Source: Elusimicrobiota bacterium (GTDB lineage: Bacteria > Elusimicrobiota > Elusimicrobia > UBA1565 > UBA9628). Taken from it: a DNA stretch of 64,000 nucleotides. This document shows positions 62,958 through 64,000 of the stretch, piece by piece. Made by a program: the position numbers and the translations under genes. Numbering within the stretch: the first letter of the stretch is position 1; each line of letters opens with the position of its first letter. The notes under the pieces are model-generated. The model made no database searches. It worked only from the letters and a program-made list of their open reading frames with translations, and was not told where the DNA came from. Location of the stretch: assembly GCA_023213235.1 (NCBI GenBank), contig CP096137.1:2152908-2216907 (forward strand), in the 5' to 3' direction.

Positions 62958-63374
62958 ATGACCCCGAACACGATGGAGAAGATGACGGGCCCGAAGCCCG
63001 CGTCCTGCGAGACGTCCTGTATGTCCGCCGTTGAGTACTTCACCGCGAAGCTCGACTGCGAGATGACGCCGTGGACCCTCAAGGGCATGATGGACAAGAA
63101 CGCGATGAAGGACGTCTGCCTCATCGACGTCCGCCCGGTCGAGGACTACAAGAAGTGCCATATCTCGATGGCGATGTGCATTCCCTTGGCCGAGCTCGGC
63201 GCCAAGATGAACACTCTTCCGAAGGACAAGACGATCGTCGCCTACTGCGGCGACATGACCTGCGGCCTCGCGCCGAAGGCCTGCCTCGAGCTCTCCAAGA
63301 AGGGCTTCAAGGCGATGATGCTCATCGGCGGCATGGAGTCGTGGATGGAGAAGCGCTTCCCGACCGACAAGTAA
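62958..63374 (+). CDS. Single-domain rhodanese 3, cysteine-rich
   Basis: 138 residues, intact. Core VCLIDVRPVEDYKKCHISMA, then VAYCGDMTCGLAPKACLELS and MLIGGMESWMEKRFPTDK. It keeps the YCGxxTC loop but has about nine cysteines, including an N-terminal CETSC, and many methionines; its paralogs have two or three cysteines. This suggests metal, persulfide or redox chemistry beyond simple sulfurtransfer. AGGAG precedes the ATG. Confidence 0.87.
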   Translation: MTPNTMEKMTGPKPASCETSCMSAVEYFTAKLDCEMTPWTLKGMMDKNAMKDVCLIDVRPVEDYKKCHISMAMCIPLAELGAKMNTLPKDKTIVAYCGDMTCGLAPKACLELSKKGFKAMMLIGGMESWMEKRFPTDK

Positions 63375-63392
63375 GCCGCAGCCCGGAAATTC

Positions 63393-63430
63393 GAAGGGCC
63401 TCCCTCGGCGGGGAGGCCCTTCTTGTTTTC
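63393..63430 (+). terminator. Terminator of rhodanese 3
   Basis: Perfect stem AAGGGCCTCCC / GGGAGGCCCTT with a six-nt loop, followed by CTTGTTTTC. Confidence 0.88.
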
Positions 63431-63440
63431 GGAAGCCGGC

Positions 63441-64000
63441 TCAGTTCGGGACGCGCGGGTCGGCGCCGGCGAGGTTCGCGCCGCCGAGGTTGTTGACGCG
63501 GGTCCACTCGAGGGGGCGGCTCCACTGGACGGGCTGTCGGGCGGGCGCGGGAGCGGCGGCCTGGGCGACCTGCTGCGGGGCGGCCTGGGCGCCGGCGACG
63601 GGCTGCAGGCCCCCGGCCGTCATCGTCATCGTCCCGTCGAAGCTCGTCAGGGCCCGGAAGTCCATGCCGCCGTTGGCGGCGGCAGGCGCCGCCGGCAGGC
63701 TGCCGTCGTCGATCCCGGCGACGTCGCCCAACAGCGGGGCGGGGCTCGAGAGGGCGGAGCTGTGCGGGACGGGCGGGGCGAGGTTGCCCAGCGGGGCCTC
63801 CGCCACCGCGGCCGACGGCGTCAGGCGCGAGGAGCCGGGCTCGCGGGCCTCGAACGGAGCGGCATAGGAAGGAGCGGCGGAGGCGGCCGAGGCGCGGGTC
63901 GCGTCCATGGCGGCCGTCGCGCCGACCACCGCCAGGGCGGCGCCGGCCACGACCGCCAGGGCCCGGCTCTCGCCCTCGCGGCGCGTCGCCCCGGCCAGGC
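63441..64000 (-). CDS. Ala/Pro-rich protein of unknown function, cut by right edge
   Basis: The frame is open from the window edge to 63441, about 186 residues. A hydrophobic segment (ALAVVAGAALAVVGATAAM) near the visible N-terminus is followed by a disordered Ala/Pro/Ser-rich region. The C-terminus ends RVNNLGGANLAGADPRVPN. Probably a single-span or exported protein whose start lies beyond the window; GTG at 63950 is an internal alternative. No family recognised. It is convergent with rhodanese 3. Confidence 0.5.
   Translation of the reverse strand, partial: LAGATRREGESRALAVVAGAALAVVGATAAMDATRASAASAAPSYAAPFEAREPGSSRLTPSAAVAEAPLGNLAPPVPHSSALSSPAPLLGDVAGIDDGSLPAAPAAANGGMDFRALTSFDGTMTMTAGGLQPVAGAQAAPQQVAQAAAPAPARQPVQWSRPLEWTRVNNLGGANLAGADPRVPN

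Overview
The window is about 64 kb of very GC-rich bacterial DNA with dense, largely operonic genes on both strands. The gene content is that of a diderm (Gram-negative type) cell: a TamA/TamB-like pair, two further Omp85-like outer membrane proteins, a TolQ-TolR-TonB set, a lipoprotein and a TRAP transporter. The phylum cannot be fixed from the window. The very high GC, the many uncharacterised TPR, coiled-coil and envelope proteins and the GTGTCAGGC-type repeats would fit Elusimicrobiota or a similar candidate lineage, but that is a guess.

Layout. 1-7.9 kb (minus strand) is a MoxR / DUF58 / von Willebrand A / DUF4159 / vWA-amidotransferase-like operon, followed by a DUF2723 membrane protein cut by the left edge. 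7.9-10.1 kb holds two unknown small genes and a HigB/HigA-type toxin-antitoxin pair in lower-GC DNA. 10.2-13.4 kb holds a quinone oxidoreductase diverging from a TolQ-TolR-TonB operon. 13.4-20 kb is an envelope-assembly run: AI-2E/PerM-like permease, TamA-like, TamB-like and a DUF2334 deacetylase-like protein. 20-30 kb has an AsmA/DUF748-like protein, an AarF/UbiB kinase, an Omp85-like protein, a BON protein, a CFA-synthase-like methyltransferase, tRNA-Ser(GCT), a DUF962 protein, DinG helicase and a CPBP protease. 30.2-41.6 kb appears to be one giant secreted-protein gene of about 3,800 codons. 42-50.4 kb has an O-methyltransferase, a ClpS-like adaptor, an aldo/keto reductase, a roughly 975-residue TPR protein, MetF and a second Omp85-like protein. 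50.4-57 kb is a TatT-DctP-DctQ-DctM TRAP transporter with a LOG-family protein and two TPR proteins. 57-59.7 kb has three coiled-coil proteins. 59.7-63.4 kb is a CIRCE-controlled groES-groEL operon followed by three tandem single-domain rhodaneses, each with its own terminator. The right edge cuts an unknown Ala/Pro-rich protein.

Two window-wide properties matter for reading the annotation. First, roughly half of the protein genes are broken by small indels, nearly all a base missing from a G/C run of three to six (typically GGGGA). Family conservation continues smoothly across each break, so these look like assembly errors (long-read homopolymer type). Such genes are given here as single CDS with the break positions listed. 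Second, most operon-head genes lack a Shine-Dalgarno sequence and carry a TANNNT hexamer ending 6-10 nt before the start codon, the geometry of leaderless mRNAs. Internal genes mostly overlap the previous stop (ATGA or GTGA), and a minority have strong Shine-Dalgarno sequences.
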